A stretch of DNA of 64,000 nt from Planctomycetota bacterium (lineage in GTDB: Bacteria > Planctomycetota > Planctomycetia > Planctomycetales > Planctomycetaceae): contig JAFEBS010000014.1 of assembly GCA_018242525.1 (NCBI GenBank), positions 75,631 through 139,630 on the forward strand, given 5' to 3'. Positions within the stretch are counted from its first letter, which is position 1, and each line of letters starts with the position of its first letter. Shown here in pieces: positions 18,502 to 28,196 of this stretch. The notes below the pieces were generated by a model. It saw only the letters and a list, made by a program, of their open reading frames with translations, made no database searches and was not told the DNA's origin. The position numbers were made by a program, and so were the translations under genes.

Positions 18502-19191
18502 ATGACTTCCGAGACATTCAGCATTCCTGAGTCCGTGGCACGCCGGATCCCCGTCATCGGGATCGTAGGTGGGATTGGTTCCGGGAAAAGTGAAGTCACG
18601 CGGTGGGTTGCCAGGCATGCCAACGTCACGACCATTGACGCCGACCTTGTGGGACACCAAGTCCTGCGTTGGGACACGGTTAAGGCAGCCCTCAGGCAAC
18701 GATTTGGCCAGGAGATTTTCGATTCGGTGGGCGAGATCCAGCGTGGAGCCTTAGCACGAAGGGTCTTCGGAGACGGTCCCTCGTTCCAGGCTGCCAGGCA
18801 CGATCTGGAGCGGATTGTTCACCCTGCAATCGAACAACAGATTGTTGATGTGATTGCTGCTGCCGCGCGCGAGGAGCGCGACGCAGTCCTTCTGGACGCG
18901 GCGGTTCTGCTGGAAGCGGGTTGGCAAAAGCGATGCGACGCCGTGGTGTTTGTGGATGCGCCTGACGACGTTCGATTGAGTCGAGTGTCCGCGCGCAGCG
19001 GCTGGTCGCTGGAAGAACTTCAAAAGCGCGAGTCGAGTCAATTGCCACTGAGCACGAAGAAACAGCGCAGCAATCTCGTAATATCAAACGCGGCAGATGA
19101 TTCTCGGGCGGGAGAACAGTTGCTTGATTTTTTGTTGAGAATGCGGGGCAACTGTTGCAAACCATTGCCAAATCCGTCACAACAATCCTAG
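18502..19191 (+). CDS. coaE: Dephospho-CoA kinase
   Basis: CoaE phosphorylates the ribose of dephospho-CoA, the final step of CoA synthesis. The 229-residue protein from the ATG at 18502 has the P-loop GIVGGIGSGKSE, then DADLVGHQVL, a lid with RRVFGDGPSFQAARHDLERIVHP, and DAPDDVRLSRVSARSGWS. ATG codons upstream at 18430 and 18457 are in frame but precede sequence without homology. Its C-terminus is somewhat longer than usual. The rho gene follows 235 bases downstream, and coaD, the preceding enzyme of the pathway, lies at 39202 in this window. Confidence 0.93.
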   Translation: MTSETFSIPESVARRIPVIGIVGGIGSGKSEVTRWVARHANVTTIDADLVGHQVLRWDTVKAALRQRFGQEIFDSVGEIQRGALARRVFGDGPSFQAARHDLERIVHPAIEQQIVDVIAAAAREERDAVLLDAAVLLEAGWQKRCDAVVFVDAPDDVRLSRVSARSGWSLEELQKRESSQLPLSTKKQRSNLVISNAADDSRAGEQLLDFLLRMRGNCCKPLPNPSQQS

Positions 19192-19426
19192 AATTCTTCT
19201 GAGTTCCTCCCGCCCTGAAGATGGTTTTCCCGATTCCCTGTAAGTTAAGTTCTCGGGCAAGACGCGTCCTGTCATTCTAGCCTTCCCTTTGCCGCACGGA
19301 AGCGGGTCTGCCAGTCCAATTCGCTTGTCCATGACCAATCGATATCCGCTGACTTCACCTATCCAGTAGTCTGGTCGTTTTACCTTCGGTAGCACGTCCA
19401 TCGTTGAGCCTGCACGAGCCAGTTGC
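19192..19426 (+). other. Leader region upstream of rho
   Basis: This 235-base stretch separates coaE from rho. No gene was found in it; a 145-residue antisense frame across it has no recognisable sequence. Rho genes of many bacteria have a long leader used for self-regulation, so such a role is possible, but no specific structure was identified. Confidence 0.3.
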
Positions 19427-20926
19427 TTGGCGCCTGTACCAAAAATCGAGTCTCCTGCCATGAAACCTCGCCCCACCATTTCACGTACGAATCCCGCCAC
19501 GCCACCAGGTTGGGATGTTTCCGACGATGGGCCTCCACTGGCGTTCGCCCGTGATGCCGCACCGTTGAGCCCCGCCCCGACGCCTCCCCCCAACGACGAC
19601 GACGATGACAGCACGAACTTCGTGGCCGATGAGCGTTATGAAGAGATCAAGCGCGGCGATACGGACATCCATATCGCCGAACTTCAACGGCTGACGATGA
19701 AGGACCTGATCGTCCTGGCCAAACAGGAAAACATCACTGAATACACCGGTTTGAAGAAGCAGGACCTGATCTTCAAGATCCTCAAAGAGAGGACGAAGAT
19801 GAATGGCCTGATGTTCGGCGAAGGGACGCTGGAGATTCTGCCGGACGGATTTGGCTTCCTGCGCAGCCCCGATTACCACTACCTGCCCTGTCCGGACGAC
19901 ATTTATGTTTCGCCGAGCCAGATCCGTCGGTTCGGCTTGCGGACCGGCGCCACCGTCGCCGGCCAGATTCGGCCCCCCAAGGAAAACGAACGCTACTTCG
20001 CCCTGTTGCGCGTGGAAGCAATCAACAACGAAGACCCCAACCTGCTGACTGAGAAGGTCTTCTTCGACGACTTGACTCCATTGCATCCGACCCGCCGGCT
20101 GAAGCTATGCGGCGATCCCGGCGAACTGAGCACTCGCGTCGTCGACATCGTCGCCCCGATCGGGATGGGCCAGCGCGGTCTGATTGTCTCGCCGCCGCGC
20201 GCCGGTAAGACGATCCTGCTGCAGAAAATGGCCAAGTCCGTACTGGCCGGTGATCCCGACGTTTATGTGATCGTTCTGCTGATCGACGAACGGCCGGAAG
20301 AAGTCACCGACATGGAACGCCAGGTGAAGGGGAAGCAGTGCGAAGTCATCAGCAGCACGTTTGACGAACCGCCAAGCCGACATATCCAGGTTGCCGAAAT
20401 GGTGATCGAAAAGGCAAAGCGGATGGTCGAATACGGACAGCACGTGGTGATCTTCCTGGATTCCATCACGCGTCTGGCCCGCGCCTACAACACCGAATGT
20501 CCGCATTCCGGCAAGATTCTGACCGGGGGTGTCGATGCCAGTGCGCTGCAACATCCCAAGCGATTCTTCGGAGCCGCCCGGAATGTCGAAGAGGGGGGCA
20601 GCCTGACCATTGTCGCCACGGCGCTGGTCGACACCGGCAGCAAGATGGACGATGTGATCTTTGAAGAATTCAAGGGGACGGGCAACACCGAACTGCACCT
20701 GGACCGGCGGATGGTCGAAAAGCGGGTCTGGCCCGCCATCGACGTCAACAAGTCGGGGACACGCCGCGAAGAGTTGCTGATGACCGAAGAAGAACTGCGC
20801 CGCGTCTGGATCCTGCGCCGCGTGATCAACGACATGAATCCCGTCGAAGCGATGGAACTGCTGGTCAACCGAATGCGCCGGACCAAGACCAACGAAGAGT
20901 TCCTGATGAGTATGAACCTGGGTTGA
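19427..20926 (+). CDS. rho: Transcription termination factor Rho
   Basis: Rho is the hexameric RNA-dependent ATPase that ends transcription. The protein is 499 residues, with an extra N-terminal region of about 80 residues rich in Pro and Asp ([14 protein letters not shown] at about 52-65). The rest is canonical: Rho N domain ([15 protein letters not shown]), the cold-shock-like RNA-binding domain ([20 protein letters not shown]), Walker A ([12 protein letters not shown], Lys261), Walker B ([15 protein letters not shown]), the Q/R loops ([29 protein letters not shown]) and the C-terminal [15 protein letters not shown]. The true start could be the ATG at 19460. The acidic N-terminal insertion varies between lineages. 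Confidence 0.96.
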   Translation: MAPVPKIESPAMKPRPTISRTNPATPPGWDVSDDGPPLAFARDAAPLSPAPTPPPNDDDDDSTNFVADERYEEIKRGDTDIHIAELQRLTMKDLIVLAKQENITEYTGLKKQDLIFKILKERTKMNGLMFGEGTLEILPDGFGFLRSPDYHYLPCPDDIYVSPSQIRRFGLRTGATVAGQIRPPKENERYFALLRVEAINNEDPNLLTEKVFFDDLTPLHPTRRLKLCGDPGELSTRVVDIVAPIGMGQRGLIVSPPRAGKTILLQKMAKSVLAGDPDVYVIVLLIDERPEEVTDMERQVKGKQCEVISSTFDEPPSRHIQVAEMVIEKAKRMVEYGQHVVIFLDSITRLARAYNTECPHSGKILTGGVDASALQHPKRFFGAARNVEEGGSLTIVATALVDTGSKMDDVIFEEFKGTGNTELHLDRRMVEKRVWPAIDVNKSGTRREELLMTEEELRRVWILRRVINDMNPVEAMELLVNRMRRTKTNEEFLMSMNLG

Positions 20927-21039
20927 GGTAACCCGATCACGACGCTGGTTGTCGTGAGGGACATAAAAAAACAAACAGACGACATGACGGGCGATGCAAG
21001 TCTGCGTCGCCCGATTGTCGTTGAACAAGGTGAATTGGC

Positions 21040-21519
21040 ATGCCGAAGGTGTTCGAAGGTTCGCTGCTGGCCGGTGATGATCGCGCGGCAATCATCGTAT
21101 CGCGATTTAATGATCTGGTGACAGAACGGCTGCTCGCCGGAGCGCTGGACACATTGCGCCGTCACGGACTCCCTGACGACCGCGTGACCGTCGTCCACGT
21201 CCCAGGTTCATTCGAGCTGCCGCTGACGGCAAATCGCCTGGCGCACAGCGGAGAATTCACGATGGTCGTCTGCCTGGGAGCGGTCATCCAAGGGGAAACG
21301 ACACATCACGAGTACATCAATCAGCAGGTGGCCGCGGGAATCCTGCAGGCATCGCTGAGCAGCGGAATCCCCGTCACGTTCGGTGTCCTGACCTGCCAGT
21401 CCATGGATCAGGCGCTGGATCGCGCCGGGGGAAAGGCGGGTAACAAGGGACACGAAGCGACCCTGGCTGCGATTGAAATGGCAAACCTGCTGCGATCGAT
21501 GAAGTCCGCCGGCCTGTAG
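21040..21519 (+). CDS. ribH: 6,7-dimethyl-8-ribityllumazine synthase
   Basis: RibH condenses the 5-amino-ribitylamino-uracil with dihydroxybutanone phosphate, the last but one step of riboflavin synthesis. The 159-residue protein has the family motifs [47 protein letters not shown] and [26 protein letters not shown], including the active-site His in the THHE segment. The gene is 113 bases after rho and before nusB, an order often seen in bacteria (ribH-nusB). The bifunctional flavokinase gene ribF is at 41902. Confidence 0.95.
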   Translation: MPKVFEGSLLAGDDRAAIIVSRFNDLVTERLLAGALDTLRRHGLPDDRVTVVHVPGSFELPLTANRLAHSGEFTMVVCLGAVIQGETTHHEYINQQVAAGILQASLSSGIPVTFGVLTCQSMDQALDRAGGKAGNKGHEATLAAIEMANLLRSMKSAGL

Positions 21520-21814
21520 CAGTCATGCTGCTGCGGCATGACAAAACGCGATTTCCCAGTTTTGCGAATTGGCCGACGGTGCGAATCCCAAATTCGCGAA
21601 TAAAGTCGTTTCTTTCGCAGGCTCAATCGTGGACAATGTGGTCCGTGACAAAGGTGTCCAACTTTGAACGGTGAAGAACGTGATCGAACCCAAGCGGGTT
21701 CGATGGCAGTTTAATGGCTCGGAAATCAAATTCCCGCGACCGCTGCCGAAGTGGTCGAACCGGGATTCAGTGCCCCGATTGGATCGGGCTGGATAGTGTT
21801 GAGGCTGAAACGGT
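21520..21814 (+). other. ribH-nusB intergenic region with several hairpins
   Basis: Nothing codes here. Three perfect short hairpins are present: GTCATGC/GCATGAC at 21522-21542, TCGAACCC/GGGTTCGA with a 4-base loop at 21684-21703, and CCCGAT/ATCGGG at 21774-21788 just upstream of nusB. None has a U tract on the plus strand. They may be transcript processing or end signals. Confidence 0.35.
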
Positions 21815-22276
21815 ATGTCAACTCGTCGTCATAAGGCTCGTGAAGTCGCCTTGCAGATGCTTTTCCAGAAGGATTTGAACCCGGACGTAGCGCCCGATCT
21901 GATTCGTGAACAGATGCAGGAAGCGCTGAACGACGAACAACTGTGCCGGTTCGCGTGGAGTCTGTACGCGGGAGTCTGCGAAAGTCTGTCGGTTATCGAC
22001 GCCAGGATTGCCGTTGTCGCGGCGAACTGGACCGTCGACCGCATGCCCACCACCGATCGCAACGCAATTCGACTGGGTGCGTTTGAACTGATCTACACGG
22101 ACACCCCGCCCCGCGTGGCGATCGACGAAGCCCTGGAACTGGCAAAGAGCTTTGGCAGTGCCAATTCATCCGCGTTCGTCAACGGCATCCTCGACCGGCT
22201 GATTCCCCGGGAGAAGCGGACCCCGATCGATTTTTCCGAAACGGCCACGGAAGGCGAACCGGAAACGGCGGATTGA
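21815..22276 (+). CDS. nusB: Transcription antitermination protein NusB
   Basis: NusB works with NusE (S10) in rRNA antitermination. The protein is 153 residues. It begins with the RNA-binding RRHKAREVALQMLFQKDLN helix and continues with WTVDRMPTTDRNAIRLGAFEL, DTPPRVAIDEALELAKSFG and SSAFVNGILDRL, all diagnostic of the family. An acidic tail of about 15 residues follows. It is on the same strand as ribH. Confidence 0.95.
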   Translation: MSTRRHKAREVALQMLFQKDLNPDVAPDLIREQMQEALNDEQLCRFAWSLYAGVCESLSVIDARIAVVAANWTVDRMPTTDRNAIRLGAFELIYTDTPPRVAIDEALELAKSFGSANSSAFVNGILDRLIPREKRTPIDFSETATEGEPETAD

Positions 22277-22354
22277 TCGATCCCAATGTAGACCTGGCTT
22301 CGCTACAATCCGGCGGGACTTTGGTTTTTCTACAGCAACCGTACCGGGACTCGC

Positions 22355-24097
22355 ATGTCCTATCGAACCATCAAACGTCTGCTCGGTGAAACGAGCCTGG
22401 AACGAAAGTGCCGTCTGCTGTTTGGAGGTGGGCTGCTGCTGCTGATTTCGATCAGCTTTTACTTCTACGCGTGGCAGACCCAGCAACTGGTCATCAATCA
22501 AAACGAAAACCTGGCTAGGTCCCTGATTCCCAGCGTCATTCTCGAAAAGCATGCCTCGTACTTCGAGAGTGACAATCATCTCGAAAAGAACATCGAGAAT
22601 ATGTCGCAGGACCTGAAGCCAGATGACTGGAAGGAAATCAAATGGGCGCTGCTGGCGGCCGACCTGAAGTCGGCGGACCCGTCCTATTTGCCGCGTGAAG
22701 AATACGACTACGATGCCATCAAGCAGATCGCATCGGGTCAGCCCGAATACCGTCCGGTCGACAAAAAGGGCCAGGAATTCCGGTTTTACAAGGAAGTTCT
22801 GGCGACAAAATCCTGTGTCAAATGTCACCGCGAGCACAACAACAATCCGAATCTGCGGGAAGAAGACCGTCTGGGGATCGCGAAGATCTCCTATCCCCTC
22901 GACAAAACCAACCGCTCATTGGCCCTCAACAATGCGATCCTGCTCTCCACCGCGATTGTGACCGCGTTCCTGGCGATGCTGGCCGCGTACGCGATCGTCC
23001 GCTATGTCATCGTGAAGCCCGTACTGCACCTGAAAGAGGTCAGCGACGCAATTACTCGCGGTGACCTGGACCAGCGCGCCGACATTCGCACGGGCGACGA
23101 ATTCGAAGAATTGAGCCAGGCGTTCAACCGCATGCTGAGACACCTGACAACCGTTCAGGAAGACTTGCAGAAACTGAACCGCGGATTTGAAAACAAGGTC
23201 GATGAACTGGCCCAGGTCAATCTGCGGTTGTACGAGATGAACAATCTGAAGAACGAATTCCTGGCGACGATGAGTCACGAATTACGCACGCCGCTCAATT
23301 CGATCCTGGGCTTCAGCGATGTGCTGCTCTCGAATCCCGGCAACTTGAATGACAAGCAGCGCCGGTACGTCGGTCACATCCAGTCCTCGGGGCGGACGCT
23401 GCTGAACCTGATCAACGATGTGCTGGACCTGGCGAAAATCGAAAGCGGCAAGATGGAGGTCCATCCGTCCGAGTTCTCGATTGCGGACCTGGTGGAACGC
23501 TGCGTCGGTGCGATGCTGCCGCTGGCCGAAAAAAAGAACATCGATCTGGGCTGGGATGTCGACCTGGATCTGCCGGTCATCGAACAGGACAACGGCAAGT
23601 TGCAGCAGGTCTTGGGAAACCTGCTCTCCAACGCCATCAAATTCACGCCGGAAGGAGGCCGAGTCCGCGTGCGAGCCGAGGTTCGCGACAACAACCACTT
23701 CGCCCTGACAGTCACGGATACCGGCATCGGAATCCCGCTGGAAGATCAGGAACGAATCTTTGAAAAATTCCGGCAGGGAGCGGCTGTGACCGGACAACGC
23801 GAAACGCTCACGCGCGAATTCGAAGGGACTGGCCTGGGACTGTCGATCACCAAGGAACTGACCAAATTGCTCGGCGGAGAAATCCATCTGCAAAGCGAAT
23901 TCGGTAAGGGAAGCGTCTTTGTCGTGGAAATCCCCATCCGCCTTACGGCCGAATCCCCCAGCGTGGAAGCCAGAACACGTCCGGTTTCCGAAGCAGTCAA
24001 TCTGGAACCAGACCGGTCATCGAGCGGTTTGGACCGTTCGTCCAATGGTGATCGACCTACATCCAACTCGCTTGTCGCAGATCCTCGCGGCGGCTGA
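22355..24097 (+). CDS. Membrane sensor histidine kinase with periplasmic c-haem motif (DUF3365-type sensor)
   Basis: A 580-residue kinase. Two membrane segments (about 22-39 and 193-219) flank a periplasmic domain of about 150 residues with a single CVKCH haem-binding motif (154-158), as in DUF3365/Tll0287-like sensor domains. A HAMP domain follows (KPVLHLKEVSDAITRGDLDQ), then HisKA with His308 in MSHELRTPLNSILGF, and an ATPase domain with the N box NLLSNAIKFTPEGG, TDTGIGI, FEKF and GTGLGLSI. The C-terminal 50 residues are Ser/Arg-rich. The likely input is redox state or a small gas or ligand at haem. No response regulator gene is adjacent, so its partner is unknown. Confidence 0.92.
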   Translation: MSYRTIKRLLGETSLERKCRLLFGGGLLLLISISFYFYAWQTQQLVINQNENLARSLIPSVILEKHASYFESDNHLEKNIENMSQDLKPDDWKEIKWALLAADLKSADPSYLPREEYDYDAIKQIASGQPEYRPVDKKGQEFRFYKEVLATKSCVKCHREHNNNPNLREEDRLGIAKISYPLDKTNRSLALNNAILLSTAIVTAFLAMLAAYAIVRYVIVKPVLHLKEVSDAITRGDLDQRADIRTGDEFEELSQAFNRMLRHLTTVQEDLQKLNRGFENKVDELAQVNLRLYEMNNLKNEFLATMSHELRTPLNSILGFSDVLLSNPGNLNDKQRRYVGHIQSSGRTLLNLINDVLDLAKIESGKMEVHPSEFSIADLVERCVGAMLPLAEKKNIDLGWDVDLDLPVIEQDNGKLQQVLGNLLSNAIKFTPEGGRVRVRAEVRDNNHFALTVTDTGIGIPLEDQERIFEKFRQGAAVTGQRETLTREFEGTGLGLSITKELTKLLGGEIHLQSEFGKGSVFVVEIPIRLTAESPSVEARTRPVSEAVNLEPDRSSSGLDRSSNGDRPTSNSLVADPRGG

Positions 24098-24395
24098 CCA
24101 GTGCCCAATCTCATATGGGCCGAGTGAGCCGCAAGGCGCCAGCCGCGGGTGTATTTTCCGCCGAAACAGCAAGCCAGCTCTGACCAGCGCCAGGGGTTGT
24201 CCCCGAAGTCCATGCTTTTGCGGCACCTGAAACAGACAGGATTGGCCGGACCTGCTGCGCCTCATGTTGCGCCGTTGCCGGACGCGCGTTGACATCGGGA
24301 AGCCCAATTGACCGTCGGCCAGTTGCATCGCATAATTCAGGACGCAGCCTCGACCGTCGCGGCTCTTCACAAACCTCCCCACGAAGCGCAGGAAC

Positions 24396-25517
24396 ATGGC
24401 GAGTTGGCTGAGTCGAGCGACCGGCGCGTTCCGCAAACCGGCTCCCCCGGCCCCCGAACCATATAGCGTTCGGTGTGATTGCGGTGGGACCGTCACCGGG
24501 ATTCGCGTTTCCGGTCCGCAGAAGCCCGCCTGTTCGAGTTGCGGTCGACCTGTTTTTGTCCTGCCCGTGAATGTTTATCCGGCGGCGGTTCGAAAGCCTG
24601 CCAAGCCGGCTCCGCCCGTTGAATCATCCCCAATGGCGGCGGTCTCGACTGCCACCGTGCGTGAACGAGCCGGTCGCGACGCCAGATCAGGATCCTCATC
24701 CGGTATGAAGTCCGGACGCGCTGCCGCAGCGGTCGAAGACAAGCCTGTTCCGGTTCCAGACGGGATCCTGCTGGAGACACGTTCGCGACTGTTGACGCCC
24801 TTTCGGTTAGTCGTCTTTATCATCTTACTGATTGGGACGTTTACAATCTGGGGAATCTGGCATCGCCAGCAGGTCAATGCGGCGCGAGCCAATGTCATGG
24901 TCGCCAACGAAGCCGGGATGAAGGCCCTGGAAGAAGGCGACTTCGTGGTCGCCTCCCGTGAATTGTCACGGGCCCGAGATGCGGTCGATCTGTTGCAGCG
25001 GACGGATGCCGAGGCGAACTCGATACGTCGCCATTGCCGTGAAGCGGTGGCTGGCCAGCACCTGGCAAGTTCGTTTGAGTTCCTGGCTGACTATGCCGCC
25101 CAGTCGCGACGGGGGAACGGCAGACTGGCGGCCCGAGACCGCAATACGTGGTTGATCCTCGACGCCACCATCAGCAATCCAGAGGGTGCGGAACCCGCGA
25201 TCGTGGATATGCCACTTCAATTCGAGGGAATGCGATTTCGGATCGAAGTCGATTCGGCCATCGTGAAAGCAGCCGCTCAACACGAGCAGGCAACCGGGAA
25301 GGCGCGAGTCCTGTTTGCGGCGCAAATCAGTGAGATCCGTGCCCCGACTGCCGGTGATTCTGATGCGGTTCTGGTTCTGAACGGCAAGTCGGCCTTCCTG
25401 TGGACGAATCTCAATACGTATTCCGCGCTGGGATACTTTGAAGAGCGGCCCGAGGCGCTGCAACTGACGCAAGACCTGCTGGCACGACAGTTGGAATTCG
25501 TGCAGGGGGCCCCATGA
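24396..25517 (+). CDS. Zinc-ribbon single-pass membrane protein of unknown function
   Basis: A 373-residue protein. The N-terminal region has Cys27, Cys29, Cys46 and Cys49 (CDCGG and CSSCG), a zinc-ribbon-like pattern, followed by a Pro/Ala-rich linker, one membrane segment at about 137-154 (RLVVFIILLIGTFTIWGIW), and a region with helical tetratricopeptide-like character (ALEEGDFVVASRELSRARDA). The C-terminal part is beta-rich (LILDATISNPEGAEP). Its stop overlaps the next gene's start (ATGA, 25514-25517), so the pair is coupled. Function unknown. The same zinc ribbon plus membrane segment design appears in the proteins at 34102 and 35051. The 298 bases before it contain nothing I recognise. 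Confidence 0.75.
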   Translation: MASWLSRATGAFRKPAPPAPEPYSVRCDCGGTVTGIRVSGPQKPACSSCGRPVFVLPVNVYPAAVRKPAKPAPPVESSPMAAVSTATVRERAGRDARSGSSSGMKSGRAAAAVEDKPVPVPDGILLETRSRLLTPFRLVVFIILLIGTFTIWGIWHRQQVNAARANVMVANEAGMKALEEGDFVVASRELSRARDAVDLLQRTDAEANSIRRHCREAVAGQHLASSFEFLADYAAQSRRGNGRLAARDRNTWLILDATISNPEGAEPAIVDMPLQFEGMRFRIEVDSAIVKAAAQHEQATGKARVLFAAQISEIRAPTAGDSDAVLVLNGKSAFLWTNLNTYSALGYFEERPEALQLTQDLLARQLEFVQGAP

Positions 25518-27049
25518 TCCGATGGCCAACCGTCCTGATAACCCTGTTCGTGATAGGCACCGTGACAACAGTCGCCGGCGCGGCCGATACCGCCTGGTCG
25601 GTTGAATCCTTCAATCGCAGGAAGCCGGATTGGGATCAGCTTGTCGGAGCCACCATCCGGATGGAAGGACGGGTTTCCCTGCTGGGAGGCGGGCAGATCC
25701 GATTGATCAAGTGCGAAGTTCCCATTCGCGCCCCGGAAACAATGACGCGTTCCGTTCGAGGAAGAGATTCGATCGAAGTCACCGGTCATTTGAAGCGGGA
25801 TAACAACAGGCTGGTGATCGAAGCCGATCGAATTCGAGTGTTGCCGTCAGATCTGAAAGAGTTCGATTCCCGAACCGCTCGACTGCGCATGCCGAAGCCC
25901 TCCGAATGGTATGATATTGGTGACTGGGCTCTGGAACGAAGCACTTTCTACGACGATGAGGAACTGGCGAAGAAGGCCACGTCCGCATTTGAGCACGGGG
26001 TCAACATTGAATGGCGGGGGCTGGACGCCGCCGATGCCGCCGGTCGATTCGAACTCGCCCAAAAAGTGGCCCGGTACAACCTGCCTGAACCGCTTCGAAT
26101 GGAACTGATCCATGAAGGAGATCGAATCCTCTGGACGACCGCGGCCAGAACCACGCCGCTGGACAAGGAGGTCGTCACGAAGCTTCTGGCAAAATTGGTC
26201 GAGGATCTGCCGGGAGCCTCGCAGCCGCTGGCCTCCATCAAGGGAGAGCTGAAAGATCGATACGACCGCGAACCGCTGTCGGCGTATCGCGACTCTGCCG
26301 AAGATGTGCGAGTCCAATTGCACCGTTTTTTTTACACGTCGGTCCAATTGACGTTGATTCTGGAGGATGCCGCCAAAGATGGGCGAAACGGTGACGAAAT
26401 TGCCATGCGGATCGACATGTTCGTCCCCGAATATCGAAAGCTGGCAGACCAATATCGACTTCAAAAGTTGAACTGGCGTCTGAAACAGGCCGCCGTGGCG
26501 ACTCGTCCAGAGATTGTTCAACTTGCTGCAGAATTTCGAGCCCGGTCGCTGCCTGATCAGGCCACCAAAGCGTTGACTCGATGGGTGAAGGCCCAGGAAC
26601 CGCGGCTGCGACAGGATGGGGCACTGGGCCTGTTGCAACTCGCCGACGAGCAATTGTCGCTGTTGCAGGACGAACGATCTGCAGTTGCACTTCTGGTGGA
26701 AGCCAACAAGCGCGATCCGACATTCGCCGATGTGACCGACAAGCTGAAGTCGCTTGGCTATTCGAATATTGGCGGCACCTGGACCAGGATGACTCCAGCG
26801 ATCCCATTGACGCCAGTCCCGGAAGTGAACACGACCCTCCCCGGTGCCGTCGCGGTCGGAATGAACGCGACCGCAGCCCGCGATGCAATGGGAGGCGACG
26901 CCAACTCCATCGCTCGAGTCTTGACCAGAGGCGGTGTGACCGAAGTTTGGAGCTACGGTGTGCCAGGATCATCTCGGCTGATCATTCGGCTGGAAGGAAC
27001 TCGACTGACACCCGACTTGCGGGTCGTCGAGATTGCGAATGAGCGTTGA
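25514..27049 (+). CDS. Exported hypothetical protein coupled to the zinc-ribbon membrane protein
   Basis: A 511-residue protein with a signal peptide (hydrophobic residues 6-22, AGA-AD). Residues 30-115 look like an OB-type beta domain (GATIRMEGRVSLLGGGQIRL, RDSIEVTGHLKRDNNRLVIE). The rest is largely helical with repeat-like character (ALGLLQLADEQLSLLQDERSA), and the last 75 residues form a separate domain (NATAARDAMGGDANSIARVL, EVWSYGVPGSSRLIIRLEG). No enzyme motif was seen. It probably works with the upstream membrane protein in the envelope, and it converges on the ExbB-like gene. Confidence 0.72.
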   Translation: MIRWPTVLITLFVIGTVTTVAGAADTAWSVESFNRRKPDWDQLVGATIRMEGRVSLLGGGQIRLIKCEVPIRAPETMTRSVRGRDSIEVTGHLKRDNNRLVIEADRIRVLPSDLKEFDSRTARLRMPKPSEWYDIGDWALERSTFYDDEELAKKATSAFEHGVNIEWRGLDAADAAGRFELAQKVARYNLPEPLRMELIHEGDRILWTTAARTTPLDKEVVTKLLAKLVEDLPGASQPLASIKGELKDRYDREPLSAYRDSAEDVRVQLHRFFYTSVQLTLILEDAAKDGRNGDEIAMRIDMFVPEYRKLADQYRLQKLNWRLKQAAVATRPEIVQLAAEFRARSLPDQATKALTRWVKAQEPRLRQDGALGLLQLADEQLSLLQDERSAVALLVEANKRDPTFADVTDKLKSLGYSNIGGTWTRMTPAIPLTPVPEVNTTLPGAVAVGMNATAARDAMGGDANSIARVLTRGGVTEVWSYGVPGSSRLIIRLEGTRLTPDLRVVEIANER

Positions 27050-27102
27050 GCCAGACGATTGATGGCCACGGATTTGCTTGTCGGCCGGCCCTGTTGCAAA
27101 CA

Positions 27103-27975
27103 TCAAACGGCCTTGCGAGTCTCAGCCGGCTTTTTGGGGCCCGATCGTGCCTGTTCCGCCAGGCCTTCCGCCGAAATCAAGTCGACCAGATCCTGAGCGA
27201 GTCCGTCCATCTCAATCACCAGCGCATCGACGCGACCGGACAGATACATGTACATGATTAGCGCCGGGATCGCGATCATCAGCCCGACCGCGGTCGTCAG
27301 CAGCGCCAGTCCAATCCCGGCGGCCAGTGCCTCAGATTTCCCCATGCCATCCTGAGTGGCAATTGTGTTGAACGAGGTAATCATTCCCACCACAGTTCCC
27401 AGCAGTCCGATCAGGGGGGCCACGGTTGACGCACCGTTCAGGACACGCAGATGCTTTCGCAACTGACTGACCTGTCGGTCACCGCCGTCGATAATCGCCT
27501 GTTCGACTTCCACACTGCTTTTGCCCCATTTTCGCAGGCCATGAGCAAAGATTGACGAAATGGGACTGCCGCTTTCCTCGCACAGTTTCAGCGCTGACTT
27601 GGGGTCAAGCTTCCCTTCCTCCAGGTGCTCGAAGAATCGCCGCACGAACGGACGGGGAATCACTCGACCGCGTCGCAGCACCACCAGCCGTTCAATGGAA
27701 AACCAGACAACAATGATCGATGTCAACCCGAGGGGATACACGAACAGATTGAGAGCAATCAGAACCTCAATCGGATCTTGCGGAATCCCTTTGGGAACGG
27801 GTCGCGCCGCCGGAGTTTTCTCAGTCGCCGCCGGTGGCTCCCCGGTGGGGGCCTGGGCGGGAGCTCGATGCAACATCAGACTGAGCGTGATCAGCACCGC
27901 CAGAGCGGTGGCAATCTGCACCGTGGCTCGCCGCGGGAAAGGGATGCCCCGAAATCCATTGGGCCTTTGAATCAT
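27103..27975 (-). CDS. MotA/TolQ/ExbB proton channel family protein
   Basis: A 290-residue protein with an N-terminal signal-like segment (21-41) and a Pro/Ala linker before the channel domain. Membrane segments are at about 72-90 ([20 protein letters not shown]) and in the signature [20 protein letters not shown], followed by [26 protein letters not shown]. The family turns the proton gradient into work with an ExbD or TolR partner. No ExbD/TolR-like gene is adjacent on either side, so the partner must be elsewhere. The long N-terminal extension before the first channel helix is common in planctomycetes. Confidence 0.9.
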   Translation of the reverse strand: MIQRPNGFRGIPFPRRATVQIATALAVLITLSLMLHRAPAQAPTGEPPAATEKTPAARPVPKGIPQDPIEVLIALNLFVYPLGLTSIIVVWFSIERLVVLRRGRVIPRPFVRRFFEHLEEGKLDPKSALKLCEESGSPISSIFAHGLRKWGKSSVEVEQAIIDGGDRQVSQLRKHLRVLNGASTVAPLIGLLGTVVGMITSFNTIATQDGMGKSEALAAGIGLALLTTAVGLMIAIPALIMYMYLSGRVDALVIEMDGLAQDLVDLISAEGLAEQARSGPKKPAETRKAV

Positions 27976-28196
27976 CGTTCCATCTCTTCAGGTTAAGCCC
28001 GGCATCCGTAGGTGCAGGAACTGGTACACTTGGGTCTCGTGCTATGTCAGAGCCTGGAATTGGAGTTGCCGAACTTATGAGCGTTCGGAGGTCTCACGAA
28101 TTCAGCGGCCCTGAAACTTGGAATTGACGACCGCGACATTCTAATCAAACTCGCTCAAAACCAAATGGTGATCTCAAAAACAGGCTCTTTACCGGC

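Noticed and set aside
20105..21091. 328-residue antisense frame over rho
   Set aside because: Rho is certain on the other strand; the antisense sequence is low in hydrophobic order and rich in His/Gln, a typical shadow.
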